Part shown: positions 33,737 to 44,886 of the stretch, in pieces
Position numbering within the stretch: position 1 is the stretch's first letter
Layout: each line of letters starts with the position of its first letter
From: Dryocosmus kuriphilus
Lineage: Eukaryota; Arthropoda; Insecta; Hymenoptera; Cynipidae
NCBI GenBank assembly: GCA_038277395.1
Contig: CM076197.1
Span: 97,557,442-97,621,441, forward strand
Direction of reading: 5' to 3'
Length of the DNA: 64,000 nucleotides
Position numbers and translations under genes: made by a program
The notes under the pieces: generated by a model
What the model saw: the letters and a program-made list of their open reading frames with translations, nothing else
What the model was told of the DNA's origin: nothing
Database searches by the model: none

Positions 33737-36570
33737 TTACCAGTGTGTAATATCAAAAGTCGGGCTAGGCGTATTATACAAATATTTGAAAAATAAGTTT
33801 TTGAAATGGTATAAGAAAGGTGCATTTCGAATATCGTATGGTACTTTATTCCATAAACGGGCACCTCTTACTATAAATGATCTTTGAAGTTTACATGTTC
33901 TGTGAAAGGGAATATTGAGAATTTTATGTCTTTTACGAAGCTTGGACTGTGCTGGCAGGTCTCTGTCAACAAAATGGAAGAGGTTAAATAAATACTCAGG
34001 AGCTTTGTTCTGAAAAAGAGTATAAAGAAAATTACCCATAAAGAATTGTCTTCTCTTGGCAACATTAAGCAGACCAGCCTTAAGTCTGAATGGAGTTATG
34101 TGTTCGTATTTAGGCAAATTATAGATAAAGCGGACACAGGCATTTAACGCACGCTCGAGCTTTAGGTTTAAATCGTCGGTCAAATCATCATAAACTAAAG
34201 AACCATAGTCAAAATGGGGCAAAATTAAGCTCTTAACCAAAAGTATCCTAGTGGAAGTAGGTAAAGATCCCTTATTCCTATGTAGTTGTTGAAGAATTCT
34301 GTAGGTTTTCCTTGAGATGCACTGTACCTGTTCCTTCCAGGATAAGGTATGGTTAAGGTGATATCCCAGATCCTTAACCACTTCCATAAAAGGGATAGTG
34401 AGATTCTCGATACAAAGGGGTGGTAATGATGCCAGTGTCTCAAGCGACGGAGATGAAGTAGGTCCAATAACAATTGCCTGAATTTTGGCAGGGTTAAGAG
34501 AGAGTCCATTCTTACAGGTCCAAAAGATAACGCGATCGATATCCTCCTGGATTAGGACAAGTAATCTCCTTAGTGAAGAAATTGGTCCCGATAGGTAAAT
34601 TTTAAAATCGTCCGCATACTTATGGTAGCTGCAGTGTTGTAGTTCACTTCCCAGGTCGGAGGTGAACAAATTAAAGAGGAGGGGTGCCAGAATGGAGCCC
34701 TGAGGTACCCCCCTTCTGACCTCCCACCATTCAGAAAGCTCACCATTACTATTGACAATTCTGTGAGACCGATCATCAAAATAGGATTTAAACCAACTGA
34801 TGACAGAGTTTGAGATGTTAAAAGATTTCAACTTTTGCAGAAGTAACTTATGATTTACCATATCAAAAGCCTTCGAAAAGTCAAACAGTACTACAATCGT
34901 GATCTCCCTATTGTCCATTGCCAATTTGAGGTCCGTCGTTACTTTAAGAGAAGCAGTAAGAGTACTGTGTTTCGCCCGAAAACCTGATTGCAGCGGATCA
35001 ATGGCTTTAGATATTTCGAGAAAAGTGGAAAGTTGACGGTGAACAATTTTCTCAAGTGGTTTAGACAGTGCACATAAAATAGAAATTGGCCGGAAATCAT
35101 TCAGGGAATTGGGTTTAGAAATTTTGGGAACTGGGCAAATAACAGCCTTTTTCCAGATATCTGGAAAGATACCAACCTGTAGGGAAGCATTATAAATATG
35201 CAAAAGTATAGGAAAGATAACTGGAAGGGCAAGTTTGACCATTTTTATTGATATACCATCAATTCCAATGGCATTCGATCTGATTTCAAGTGTTTTTTCT
35301 AAAAGTAGTTCAGGTGTTATATCATCGAAAAAGAAGTCAGAGTCATTAAACGTTGAATTAGGAGGGGTAGTGGAAGTTAATGACGATACGTCCGGAACTG
35401 GGAATGAGAAAAAAGTTTTTAATAGATCATCAGGTGGAAAATTACTATCTAAAGGCTCGTGTTTGGACGGGATTAGGTGCAGGCGTCTAAGGAGACGCCA
35501 AACGTCTTCTTTTTTGTCTCTATGTACTATCCCGTTATAATTGTATTTATTAAACGCATCTCTAATCTTAGTTTTAACCAGGTTCCTAAGTTTTCGAAAT
35601 TGGGCCAGTATTATACTGCTTTTTGTTCTTTTTGCAAGTCTACGTTTGCCATCACGTTCCCTCATCAGATTTTTGATTTCAGACGTGATCCAGGGAGAAG
35701 CTTTATTGAAATTTTTGGGGACATGTAGTGGAGAAAATTTGTTAAATGCGGAGACTAGGTGAGTAGTCAGAGCGTCGATTTTATTATTTATGTCTGTATC
35801 AAGGTATATTTTTTCCCAATCGTATGTCATTAAGTGTTCGTGGAATGAGTGTTCATCAATATTGGAGAGATTCCGCACCAGTCTTTGGGTTGGTCTTGAA
35901 TTCGGATTATATGTAAATTTAAATGTAATGTTGATCAAGTCATGATTAGAGAGGAAAGGGATAGAATGCTGTTCGTAGGAGACAACCTTATCAATATCGT
36001 CTACAATCATTAGGTCGATACGAGTACTAGAGTGATCAGTGTGGTGAGTGGAGTCATGAGGTACTATCGAGAGTCCCGAAGAGTATACTAAAGATGTAGA
36101 TATTTGGTATGGTTGGAGGTTAGATTAATGTTAGTGTTAAAATCTCCAGTTAGTATAATGCTATTAAAATTAGGAATAAGTGAAAAAATTGTGGATTCAA
36201 GCTCTGTACCATAGGCGGAATTAGGTGGTTTGTAAATAACTCCTACTAAAACACTGTCATAAGTTGACTTGACTTCTACAAAGAGAAATTCAGGCGTAGG
36301 ATATGTAGCCTTTGGACTCACTTCAACTACAGTCCCATTTAGACTATTATGCAGGAAAAGACAGACTCCTCCACCCCTTCTCTCGTCTCTGTCTCTACGA
36401 AATAGTGAATAGTTGTCCATAGCAACGAGGCTAGAGGTTATATTTGGAGTTAACCAGGACTCAGAAACAGCTATAACATGGTAGGCAGATGTACTGAAAA
36501 AATGTTTGAATTCAAGAAAATGTGCCAAGAGAGACTGGGCGTTAACGTGGCAAATGTTTAAGGTATCCAT
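33737..36570 (-). pseudogene. LINE ORF2: endonuclease and reverse transcriptase, one frameshift
   Basis: Encodes a protein of about 944 residues with an N-terminal apurinic-type endonuclease (NICHVNAQSL, VIAVSESWL, ILTGDFN, THHTDHSSTRIDLMIVDD, LSNHDLINI) and a reverse transcriptase (WKKAVICPVPK, DFRPISILCALSK, LQSGFRAKHST, VVLFDFSKAFDMVNHK, RRGVPQGSILAPLLF, HKYADDFKIYLSG). Together these nick target DNA and copy the element RNA. The start is MDTLNICHVNAQ at 36570. The frame stops at 36088 because of a shift near 36090-36110; it resumes in the next frame and is then open through 33737 (757 residues from an internal Met at 36010). All catalytic motifs are present, including YADD. Clade CR1/jockey group by motif look. 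Confidence 0.9.
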
Positions 36571-37127
36571 TGAAAAAATAAGTGAAATAATTTATATAAA
36601 AGTAATACAAAAGTGAGAATCTCTCGTGGCAAAAGTAAGAAAAAATAATTTCTATGACAACGGACCATTATCAGCACAGCCCAAACAAATTGGTTACAGA
36701 TAAAATTAGAACGTCGGTCATAAATACTAGTAAGGAAGATACTTAAAGAATAAAAATAAGTAACAAAGCCATAAGTAGTTGCATTGATCCTTAGACTAAT
36801 TCTCCATAAACGTGAGCATGTTTTAGTAATTCGATATGTGAATATCCTAGGGGCAAAGAGTATTAAGATGGTATTGTAACAATTGAGATGCCCTAGATAA
36901 ACCTTTAAGCCTAATATAATACAATTATTTTCACTGAGACCAAGATTAAGATTTAAAGCTACTAGTATAAATGTGATATAAAGTTTACTGTCTAAAGATA
37001 TGTTGCTATAAGGTATAAATAACTTAGAAAAATAGTATTTATAATTACCAACGAAAATGGAATATCCAAACAATAAGTATAATATCACACTATTGTGTAT
37101 GCAGTCGTTCCATATATAGCCTGATTG

Positions 37128-38231
37128 CTATTGAAATCGTTCGATGTGTTGTAGTAGTGACAGTTGAATCCTTGGCATGCCATCATCTTTTCGACAAAAG
37201 ATCTTCCCTCCTGCAATCCAGAGATATTTAATCTTTTTTTGTCTCCTTAAATCCAGAGCAGAACCGTAGATCCTACGATTAAATGGCGTCAATGCCTCAC
37301 GAATGTAAATAGGACTTTTGTTTTCACCAGTCCAGCCAAGATTGGTAGTAGAGAAGTCTCGTATTTTTTTCCTCTGTTCGATTATCTTGTCCCTTGATAG
37401 CTGTCTGCTAAATTTAGCAACGATGATAGGTGCGAGCAGGGGATTAGATGTTGGGGATTTACGGATGCGGTAGACATTCAGTAGATCATCATTAGCAAAG
37501 GGGGCATTAAGTGACTTGGCAATAGATTCCAGGATCGTTGGAAGATCCTCATTCGGCCTGGCAGGTAACCCGTGGATCTCAAGGGTGTTTTGAAGCGCTG
37601 CTTGCTCTTGGAAGTTCAGTGAAGCTTCGAGAGAGGCGACCTTCAATTTCAGCGAGCTTGACTCCATCTTGATTTTTGAGACGTCATCCGCATTGCTGAC
37701 AGATGTACCTTCAAGTAGCTCAATTCTTCGAGCATTCTCAGAAATATCAGATTTAATTTCCTGTACCGTAGTGTTGATCGAAGAAATCCACTCATGCTGC
37801 TTGGTTTCAAATTCTTTAAAAAGGTTTCTGAGCTGCTCGTGCGCCTGCACGGCCGCTTCCCGCTGTGCTTGTAAAACTGCACTGTGGATCGCTGCAATGT
37901 ATCCAGGCGGCAGGGCCGCCTCAGTAACTGGGTCCGGCGAATCCATCGTAATTAAAGGTCCAGCTACCTGGTAATTGCCAGCAGAGTCGATATCTGCGCT
38001 AGGAACTAGCGAGGTACTTTGATTTGGGTCTGTAGAGATGTCGCTAGCATTCGAAGATTTGCAGTTCGCGCAAACAAAATCAATTAATCCCTTTCTCAGA
38101 TTATCAAACGATTTTTTTGATAATCCAACATTGACACAGACCAAGTGACTAAACACGCCACATATTTTGCATGAAACAGCGCCTGGTGATCCTCTGGAGA
38201 TTGACTTGTTGCACTCAGGACACGCTCCCAT
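37128..38231 (-). CDS. LINE ORF1 protein (PHD-like finger, coiled coil, FP-like C-terminal domain)
   Basis: Open frame of 367 codons from Met at 38231; the frame is open upstream to 38456 but that part is hydrophobic and looks like untranslated leader. Residues 2-55 form a C4HC3 PHD-like finger (MGACPECNKS, VSCKICGVFSHLVC, FVCANCKSS). A charged helical region follows (about residues 140-230), with a pattern typical of a coiled coil. The C-terminal part (about 230-365, with LLNVYRIRKS, AKFSRQLSRDKIIEQRK, PIYIREALTPFNRRIY) resembles the FP-type domain often found in insect LINE ORF1 proteins. Its likely role is RNA binding and chaperoning in the retrotransposition particle. No stop or shift seen. 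Confidence 0.8.
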   Translation of the reverse strand: MGACPECNKSISRGSPGAVSCKICGVFSHLVCVNVGLSKKSFDNLRKGLIDFVCANCKSSNASDISTDPNQSTSLVPSADIDSAGNYQVAGPLITMDSPDPVTEAALPPGYIAAIHSAVLQAQREAAVQAHEQLRNLFKEFETKQHEWISSINTTVQEIKSDISENARRIELLEGTSVSNADDVSKIKMESSSLKLKVASLEASLNFQEQAALQNTLEIHGLPARPNEDLPTILESIAKSLNAPFANDDLLNVYRIRKSPTSNPLLAPIIVAKFSRQLSRDKIIEQRKKIRDFSTTNLGWTGENKSPIYIREALTPFNRRIYGSALDLRRQKKIKYLWIAGGKIFCRKDDGMPRIQLSLLQHIERFQ

Positions 38232-38473
38232 CGTTCGATTTACGTATATTATACGAGCTGCACAAGAACTACAAAGTCCAGATATCGGAAACAGTCTTTT
38301 AGGCACCAAAGAGCCCAAAAGTAGTCCAATCCAACACACACTCCGCAATCCAAACACAAATGAGGAAACTGTGACAAATTTCAAAACACAAAAATTGCCC
38401 AGCAAACAAATAATCACAGAAATAGAGCAGCACGAAACGGAGCACACGTCAAGCACCGACGTTTAAAATATTT

Positions 38474-40059
38474 CACGATCTCAAAACATGTTAGAATATT
38501 TCCCACAGAGTTAAAAATTTTAAAAGATTTAAAATATTTCACAAATATTTCAAAGGTCTCAAATATTTCGAGAGACTTTTTAAATTTTACCCAGATTTAA
38601 AATATTTAAGAAAAATTTCAATGATATCGAAAGATTGAAAATAGATCACAAAATTTCTAAGAGTTTCTAAGATTTGAAATTATGAAAAATATTTCACAAA
38701 GATTTTACAAGAATTTCAAAGATTTTACAAAGCTTCACAAATATCTCAAAGGTTTCAAAAGATATCACAAAGATTTCAAGGATTTAAAGATATTGCACAA
38801 AGATTTCACATAGATTGAACAGATTTTAAAGGGTATCAAAAGATTTTAAAAGTTTTCATAAAGATTCCAATGATTTCAAAAGATGTTACAAAAGTTTCAA
38901 AGATTTCAAATATTTTAAACGTTTCAAAAGATTTTAAAGGTTTCAAATTATTTCAAGAGATTTCATAAAGATTAAAAATATTTCAAGAGATTGCACAAAA
39001 GTTTCAAAGTTTCAAGATTTCAAAACACGCTAGAAAATTTCACAAAGAATTCAAATTATTTCAAGATATTTCAAAAAGATTTCAAATATTTAAAATATTT
39101 CACAAAGATTTCAAATATTTTAATAGATTTTACAAAAGTTTCAAATATTTCACAAATATTTCACAGATATTAAATATTTCAAGAGATAGCACAAAGATTT
39201 CAAGGACTTAAAGTTATTGCACAAAGACTTCACAAAGATTTTAAAGATTTTAAAGGATATAAAAAGATTTAAAACATTTTCACAAAGATTTCATGATTTG
39301 AAAAGATTTCAAAGATTTAAAAGCTTTAAAATTATTTCAAGAGATTTCATAAGGATTTAAAATATTTCAAGAGATTGCACAAAAGTTTCAAAGATTTCAA
39401 GATTTTAAAACACTTTAGAAGATTTCACAAACATTTCAAATATTTCAAAAGATTTTACAAAAGTTCCAAAGGTTTCAAAATAATTCAAATTTTTCACAAA
39501 TATTTCACAGATATTAAGTATTTCAAGAGATATTAAAAGTTTCATAAAAATGTTAAAGATTTCAGACAAATTTAAAAAATTTCAAAGATTTCCAATATTT
39601 CAAAAGATTTTACAAAAGTTTCAAAGATGTCTAAGCATTTTTGAAGGCATCACAAAGGTTGTAAAGATTTTTAAGTATTTAAAAGATTTCCTAAAATTTG
39701 CTTGTGATTTCAAAACGTATCACAAAAATTTCCAAGGATTTCAAAGATTTCAAATTATTTCAACAGGTTTCAAATATTTGTACTCAGATGTATAATATCA
39801 AAATTTAAATTATAAATATTTTTGAAATATTTGAAATGTCTCAAATATTTCAAGAGATTTTAAACTTTTCACTAAGATTTAAAAGATTTCATAAAAATTT
39901 CACATTTCGAGAAGACTTCGATTATTTAATAGTTTTTACGAAGATTTCAAAGGATTTTAAAACATTTCAAAAATATCAAAGATCTCAAAGATTTCGAAGA
40001 TTTGAAAAGATTTTAAAAAGAATTAAAATATTTCACAAAGATTTCAAAAGATATCATAA
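38474..40059 (+). repeat. low-complexity TTTCAAAGAT satellite, main block
   Basis: About 1.6 kb of imperfect units such as TTTCACAAAGATTTCAAAGA. The same sequence continues left of the LINE (about 33410-33462) and right of the Merlin element (42459-42560), so it was a single array before those insertions. Open frames rich in Lys, Phe and Ile within it (for example 39550-39795) are products of composition. Confidence 0.85.
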
Positions 40060-40433
40060 AAATTTCAGGGTGCAGTTCCGAATAGCTGTGTTTTCCGATT
40101 TTATTGAAACTTCGTATAATTAAGTATTTTGACGCGCTGATTACGCATATGATAGTGAAAATTGGCGACTAGGCGATTTTTCATGGTGAAAACCATAAAA
40201 ACACCATAAAAATCACGTTTTTTGCGTTTGTCTCAGTAAATACGCAGAATTTCGAAAAATGTTTTAAACAAGAGTTTTAGATAGTATAAGAATACATCTT
40301 TTTTTTATACACACTTTTTGTCTAAAACCATTATTTTTTGAGAAAAAGAGGATTGCGTCGGAAAAACAAGAAAAAGGTGAAGAAAGTTACGGAAATGCGT
40401 TCGGTCACGCTTGTTCCCCTTTTCCAAGGTTAA

Positions 40434-40560
40434 GGGGGGGGGGGGGCTACGCATTCACTGACTAGTTAAGAAAATAAGTTCAATCACGATCGTTCCCCCT
40501 TCTAAGTGGGGGGAGGGGCACTACACATTCACTGACTAGTTGCGGAAATACGTGGGGGCG
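40434..40560. repeat. short tandem repeat with G-tracts inside the Merlin element
   Basis: Two copies of a GGGG-rich segment followed by CATTCACTGACTAGTT (about 40452 and 40526), separated by about 74 bp. Includes a 13-G run. Confidence 0.6.
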
Positions 40561-40823
40561 AAAAGGCATCCCTGTGATTGATCACAGGTATAATGTTGTT
40601 TATCCACCTACCTATAAAATAGATATTTGTTTTTACATTGTATCTCCATTGGTTTTGGCTTGGTACCTACTCACGCTCTTCACCGCGGGAAGGTTGGAGT
40701 ATTTTGAAAAGCATTTTTAAAAATATTTTGTAATATTTTTTATTTATTTTTATGTGGATTTTTTAAAATTTCATTATTACGAAATATATTTGCATTTACT
40801 TCAATTGAGAATGCTGATTATAA

Positions 40824-41533
40824 TCAATGGCCAGGGTAGCATACTTTAATATTTGCGATTGGTTCTTTAAATGGATCAGCATCTATTTTCTTGAGCCGAC
40901 GCCGCCACAAAAATTCGCAGAGGTGATCTGCAAGCTTGCTCTTGTGCACTCCTCCTCTTGAGAGGAATCGTCGCATCCACCGCCAAAATGATTCGATGTT
41001 TTGAGTGTGTGCTCCGGTATCGCTATTCACAAACTCCTCGGAATGATTAACACTTTGGTGGACAAATCCTGATCTCTCTTGTTATCGGGACAGATTTCCA
41101 ACCGATAGTTGTAAGGATGACCTCTGTGAATCTTTCCGAGGATCCATGATCCTTCCACTACACGTCCTCGCTCGTATTTTTCGACGCCCGATTTTGCACT
41201 CATCTATTTCAACTACTTCATAACACCTCCAATGCGACCTTCCTCTTCGAAGTGACTGTCAAGAGCAACCATGCAAATCTCCCTACAAAAAGAGAAGCGG
41301 TCTGCAACAGTTTCTCGCGAAATCGACTGACCTTCGACAATGCTACTTTCCCGGATGGTTTGTTCGAAATTGAAGCCTACAGCGAAACAATAAGAAATAA
41401 GCATACATGCCGCTGCGGAAATGTGACACCTCTCAAACCACGTATTTTCCGCAACGGTATTTGTGTGACGATACTTACCTGCTTTATAACACAAGAACTG
41501 GCCGCAAGTCATTTCAGACTCTAAAAGAGACAT
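40824..41533 (-). pseudogene. Merlin/ISXO2-like transposase, decayed
   Basis: The N-terminal part is open from 41533 to 41213 (MSLLESEMTCGQF ... RIGGVMK). Between 41213 and 41030 the conserved core is readable only across frameshifts and stops: an EIDECKIGRR-like block with the first Asp, KYERGRVVEGSWILG and DNKRDQDLSTKV. The C-terminal part is open at 41030-40824 with HTQNIESFWRWMRRFL, matching the family HTNxIEGFW motif with the catalytic Glu or its equivalent. This is the domain order of IS1016/ISXO2 transposases found in eukaryotic Merlin elements. Non-functional. Confidence 0.8.
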
Positions 41534-42654
41534 TTTTTTCTTGTGATTTGAGCAAAGTCGTTGAGTTGGAATGAGTTCAATTTATCTCAACCACTGAAGT
41601 GTTTTTTCACTTTTTTGAAGAATCATACTCAGACTGAAAATATTATATTTTTCATCCATGTTGGTTAGAACCCAAGAGAAGAGAAACTTCGAAAATAATG
41701 AATGCACGCATGAAACACACGCCTGTTAGTACTAGGAGCGCGGACGGTAGAGAAAGACCTGTCGCTTATTGCACTAAAATTTGTTAAATTTTATCAGATG
41801 TATCACTAATTTTCTCGAAAACTATCACTCGTATGAAAAAATGTTTAAAACAAAAAACATGTATTTCGATGAGGTTCACAACTTTTGTTTCAAAGATTTT
41901 GCGAACGTTTGCGTATTGACTAATCTAAATGCAAAAAGCCTTGATTTTTAAGGGTTTTTTTTCCATGATAATCGATGTATCACTAACTTTCGCGAAAACT
42001 ATTACTTGTAGATAAAAGTGTTATAGACAAAATATGTGGAACTCGATTAGATGTACAACTTTTGTTTCCAATATTTGATAATTTTGTGCGCATTGGTTTA
42101 GATAAATGCAAAAAACGTGACCGAGCTCATTTCCGTAACATTCTTCGTCTTTTTCTTGTTTTTCCAACGCAATCCTCTTCTTCTCGAAAAGCATTGGTTT
42201 TAGGCGAAAAGTGTATTCTAGAAAAAAGATGTATTTTTGTATTAGTTAAAACTTTTGTTTAAAACATTCTTCGAAATTCTGCGTATTTACTGAGATAAAC
42301 ACAAAAAAACTTGATTTTTTTGGTATGTTTATGGGTTTCACCATGAAAATCGTCTAGTCGCCAATTTTCACTATCACATTCGTAATCGGCGTGTCAAAAT
42401 ACATAAGTATACGAATTTTGAATAAAATCGGAAAATTCAGCTATTCAGAACCTTATCCAAATTTCAAAAGATTTCAAATTATTTCAAGAGATTTCACAAA
42501 CAACTTGCAAGGTTTTAAAAAATTTCCAAAGGTATCATATATTTCAAACAGTTCCATTATAAAATATTTAAAGAGAAAAGGGGGAAAAGGGGAAGTTTTT
42601 CGAGAAGAGGGGAGAAAGGTGATTTTAAAAAAATGGTGAAAAGGTGGAAAGACT

Positions 42655-42770
42655 ATGATCCCTGGAATACTTAAGAATATTGTGGAGTACCTCTGAATAC
42701 TTCGAAATATTGGTGAATACCAAGAATACTTGAAATATGAAGGAGTACATGGGAATACTTTGTGAGTTTA
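42655..42770. repeat. degenerate GGAATACTT repeat, right cluster
   Basis: Imperfect GGAATACTTNNGAATAT units in the same orientation as at 33175-33300. Confidence 0.6.
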
Positions 42771-42870
42771 CGAGGAAAGCTTTTCTGGTCATTAGCCTAC
42801 GCGGGACAGGCAGATCCCCCTACTCCTTTCAGTGATTTTTAAAAAGATTTAACAAAATTATATTATTATA

Positions 42871-43736
42871 CGAGGCACGTCCAGAAAGTAAGTGTACTGG
42901 TACTCTCATAGCTGTAGGGAATACTTTTTCGACATTTTGGCAATACTGCCGCGTAGCCTGACCCCTCCCCTTCAAAACGAGACCAATCCGAGGTTAGCGC
43001 GTTGAAAACTTTTGACGCAGTAGCATCTCTCGCGAAAAATGTCGATCGTATCTCCCGCCAAGTGCGAAATTCGCGCCCTCATTCGCTACCTCGTTATGAA
43101 GGGAATAGCTCCAGTTGAGATTTATAATGAGGTAAAAACTGTTTACGGTAATGGAGCTATGAATCGTACGACTGACGAACTTGTGGAAAAAATCGAGATT
43201 GCGGTCCGTGACGATCGCAGATTGACGTTAGATGATCTTTCTGCGATGTTTCCGCAAATCTCCAGATCCCTGTTACACGAAACAATCACAGAAACTCTCG
43301 GATATCGGAAATTGTCTGCGAGGTGGGTCCCAAAACAGCTGACAATGCCAAACCTCACACGACCAACGCCACGAAGCAACTCCTGGACTCTTTTGGATGG
43401 GACGTTTTGAAACACCCCCCGTATTCCCCTGACCTTGCCCCTTCATATTTCTATCTCTTCACTTCCCTGAAGGTGCACATGGGTGGAAACAAGTTTTCAA
43501 CGGCCGAGCAGGTGAAGTGGGAGGTGGAGAAGTGGTCGAAAGAGCTGGCGGGAGACTTCTTCGAGGCAGGCATCAAAAAATTGATCCCGCGGCTCACCAC
43601 TTGCATCGAGAGGGATGGTGACTATGTCGAAAAATAACTTACATATGTGCAAGTGTAACCAACTATGTTTTTGTTTTAATAAATTTTTTTTGAAGCCTAC
43701 ATAAATTGAGTACACCTACTTTCTGGACGTACCTCG
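42871..43736 (+). mobile_element. mariner element, family C (internally deleted)
   Basis: An 866-bp mariner with ends CGAGGCACGTCCAGAAAGTA (42871) and, from 43736 inward, CGAGGTACGTCCAGAAAGTA. TA lies at 42869-42870 and 43737-43738. It is shorter than the ~1.3 kb of full copies; the transposase reading has at least two internal deletions. Third distinct mariner family in the window. Confidence 0.92.
43039..43637 (+). pseudogene. mariner family C transposase, deleted
   Basis: Starts MSIVSPAKCEIRALIRYL at 43039. The first helix-turn-helix (KGIAPVEIYNEVKTVYG) runs straight into NRTTDELVEKIEIAVRDDRRLTLDDLSAMFP, so the intervening linker with its GRP motif seems lost. After RKLSARWVPKQLT the frame joins the sequence before NATKQLLDSFGWDVL, so the region with the first and second catalytic Asp is deleted. 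The C-terminal part continues in another frame (43323-43637) with PPYSPDLAPSYFYLF (third Asp retained) and GDYVEK at the end. Not functional. Confidence 0.88.
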
Positions 43737-43934
43737 TAATTTCGATTAGCGTTTATTATGATCTTAATCGTTCCTAAAATCCAATTCTACGGGTTATTTT
43801 ATTAAATGGCACCACTTACTAAAATTTTAAAAATTAAAAAAAAATCAAAGATTTTAGTTTCTTATGGATATTTTTCTACTAGAGAACGCACCTTTTTATA
43901 CGTCTAAATTTTCGAGGTGATTGTAGTTCCTGTG

Positions 43935-44878
43935 TAGAGTTGGGACTGACAATGCTCTGACCGTCATTTACCAGTCACGTGTTGTAAATGGGTAAATGCG
44001 ATAAAACTGCGAATATGAAGAAATAATTAATTAAATGTGATTAAAGAAATTTAAAAATTATATTTGTACATTATTTGCATTAAAATTCATGAATGATTAT
44101 AAGATATGCAAAAATATATTTTAAATAATAAGAAAATACATGTTTGGAGTGCGAATTAACCTAAAAATTTGAAGCGTTATGCGGCGGGATTTTTATAACA
44201 TGAATTTCAAAGTACAATATTTATGAAATAATAACAATTTCAATAAATAATACAATTCATTACTTCCTTACAAGTAATAAGTTATAATTAAGATATGATC
44301 ATTTCTACATTCTGCGATAAAGAATCTTTTGCATCCTGAAATATTTCAGGATGAGCTTTCAAAGTTTTGCATAACATAAGATCAAAATAAATTAATTTTG
44401 TCCCTTTTTTACGAAATTGCAAAAATAATTAAAATTTTAATATTTTAACAAATTTTTAAATAGTATTCGTAGTAAAATAAGTTTAAAAATTGAACGAATC
44501 GATATTTAAATTTGCTTTTATACAGTTTAATGATTACTAACTTGACTGATTATTGCTCCTGAGGAAATATTGAACTGATGACTCATTGAAGCTTAGAAAG
44601 TATTTTGAAAATCACTGACGGATCCGCCCAAGCTTGAAGGTAATACCATATGTTTGCTAAAATAGTAGAATTTCAAATTTCAAGTTTTTAGGTCTAATTA
44701 TCCAGTAGTTATATTTTTATGGATATGAAACTGTACATACAGCATGAATTATCATTAAATAATTGATAATTTATTTAAAATATGACTTTCACCGGATTTA
44801 CCAACTTCACCCGTCATTACCGTCAATATCTGTAAAACGGGTAAATTTACGCGTCAGGCGGGTAAGGTCCCATCACTA
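43935..44878. mobile_element. non-autonomous hAT-type element
   Basis: Flanked by an exact 8-bp duplication TTCCTGTG (43927-43934 and 44879-44886). The left end is TAGAGTTGGGACTGAC and the right end reads inward TAGTGATGGGACCTTAC, giving a 12-bp TIR with two mismatches (TAGxGxTGGGAC). Subterminal CCGTCATT(T)ACC and GTAAATxxACGCG-type motifs occur near both ends (43962-44010 and 44813-44862). TAG-starting short TIRs and 8-bp duplications fit the hAT superfamily. The 944-bp body is AT-rich with no coding sequence. Superfamily call is inference from ends and duplication. Confidence 0.78.
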
Positions 44879-44886
44879 TTCCTGTG

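Larger units (their letters stand above)
33463..38461 (-). mobile_element. nearly full-length CR1/jockey-group LINE
   Basis: A 5.0-kb non-LTR retrotransposon on the minus strand with ORF1 (38231-37128), a ~560-bp inter-ORF gap and ORF2 (36570-33737). It ends in a tail of AAAT units (plus strand TTTATTTATTTA at 33461-33485). A 12-bp direct repeat with one mismatch flanks it: TTTAAAACATTT at 33451-33462 and TTTAAAATATTT at 38462-38473. Both flanks are the same TTTCAAAGAT satellite, so it inserted into that array. About 230 bp precede the likely ORF1 start, so the 5' end may be complete. One frameshift in ORF2 is the only disabling change I see. Confidence 0.9.
40068..42458 (-). mobile_element. 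Merlin-type (IS1016/ISXO2-like) transposon with long TIRs
   Basis: A 2391-bp element with ~345-bp TIRs (40068-40412 and 42114-42458). The left end is GGGTGCAGTTCCGAATAGCTG minus its last base; the right end reads inward GGATAAGGTTCTGAATAGCT, and both continue with TTTTCCGATTTTATT. An 8-bp duplication AAATTTCA lies at 40060-40067 and 42459-42466; the satellite target is rich in this string, so on its own it is weak support, but it fits Merlin's 8-9 bp duplications. The interior holds a decayed minus-strand ISXO2/Merlin-like transposase. The TIRs are unusually long and contain internal ~160-bp repeats on the right (about 41810-42110). Confidence 0.85.

Noticed and set aside
36558..37088. 176-codon frame between the LINE ORFs
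   Set aside because: Hydrophobic, composition-driven reading with no motif; it lies in the inter-ORF region and overlaps the ORF2 start.
39550..40123. Open frames rich in Lys, Phe and Ile
   Set aside because: They lie in the low-complexity TTTCAAAGAT satellite and reflect its composition.
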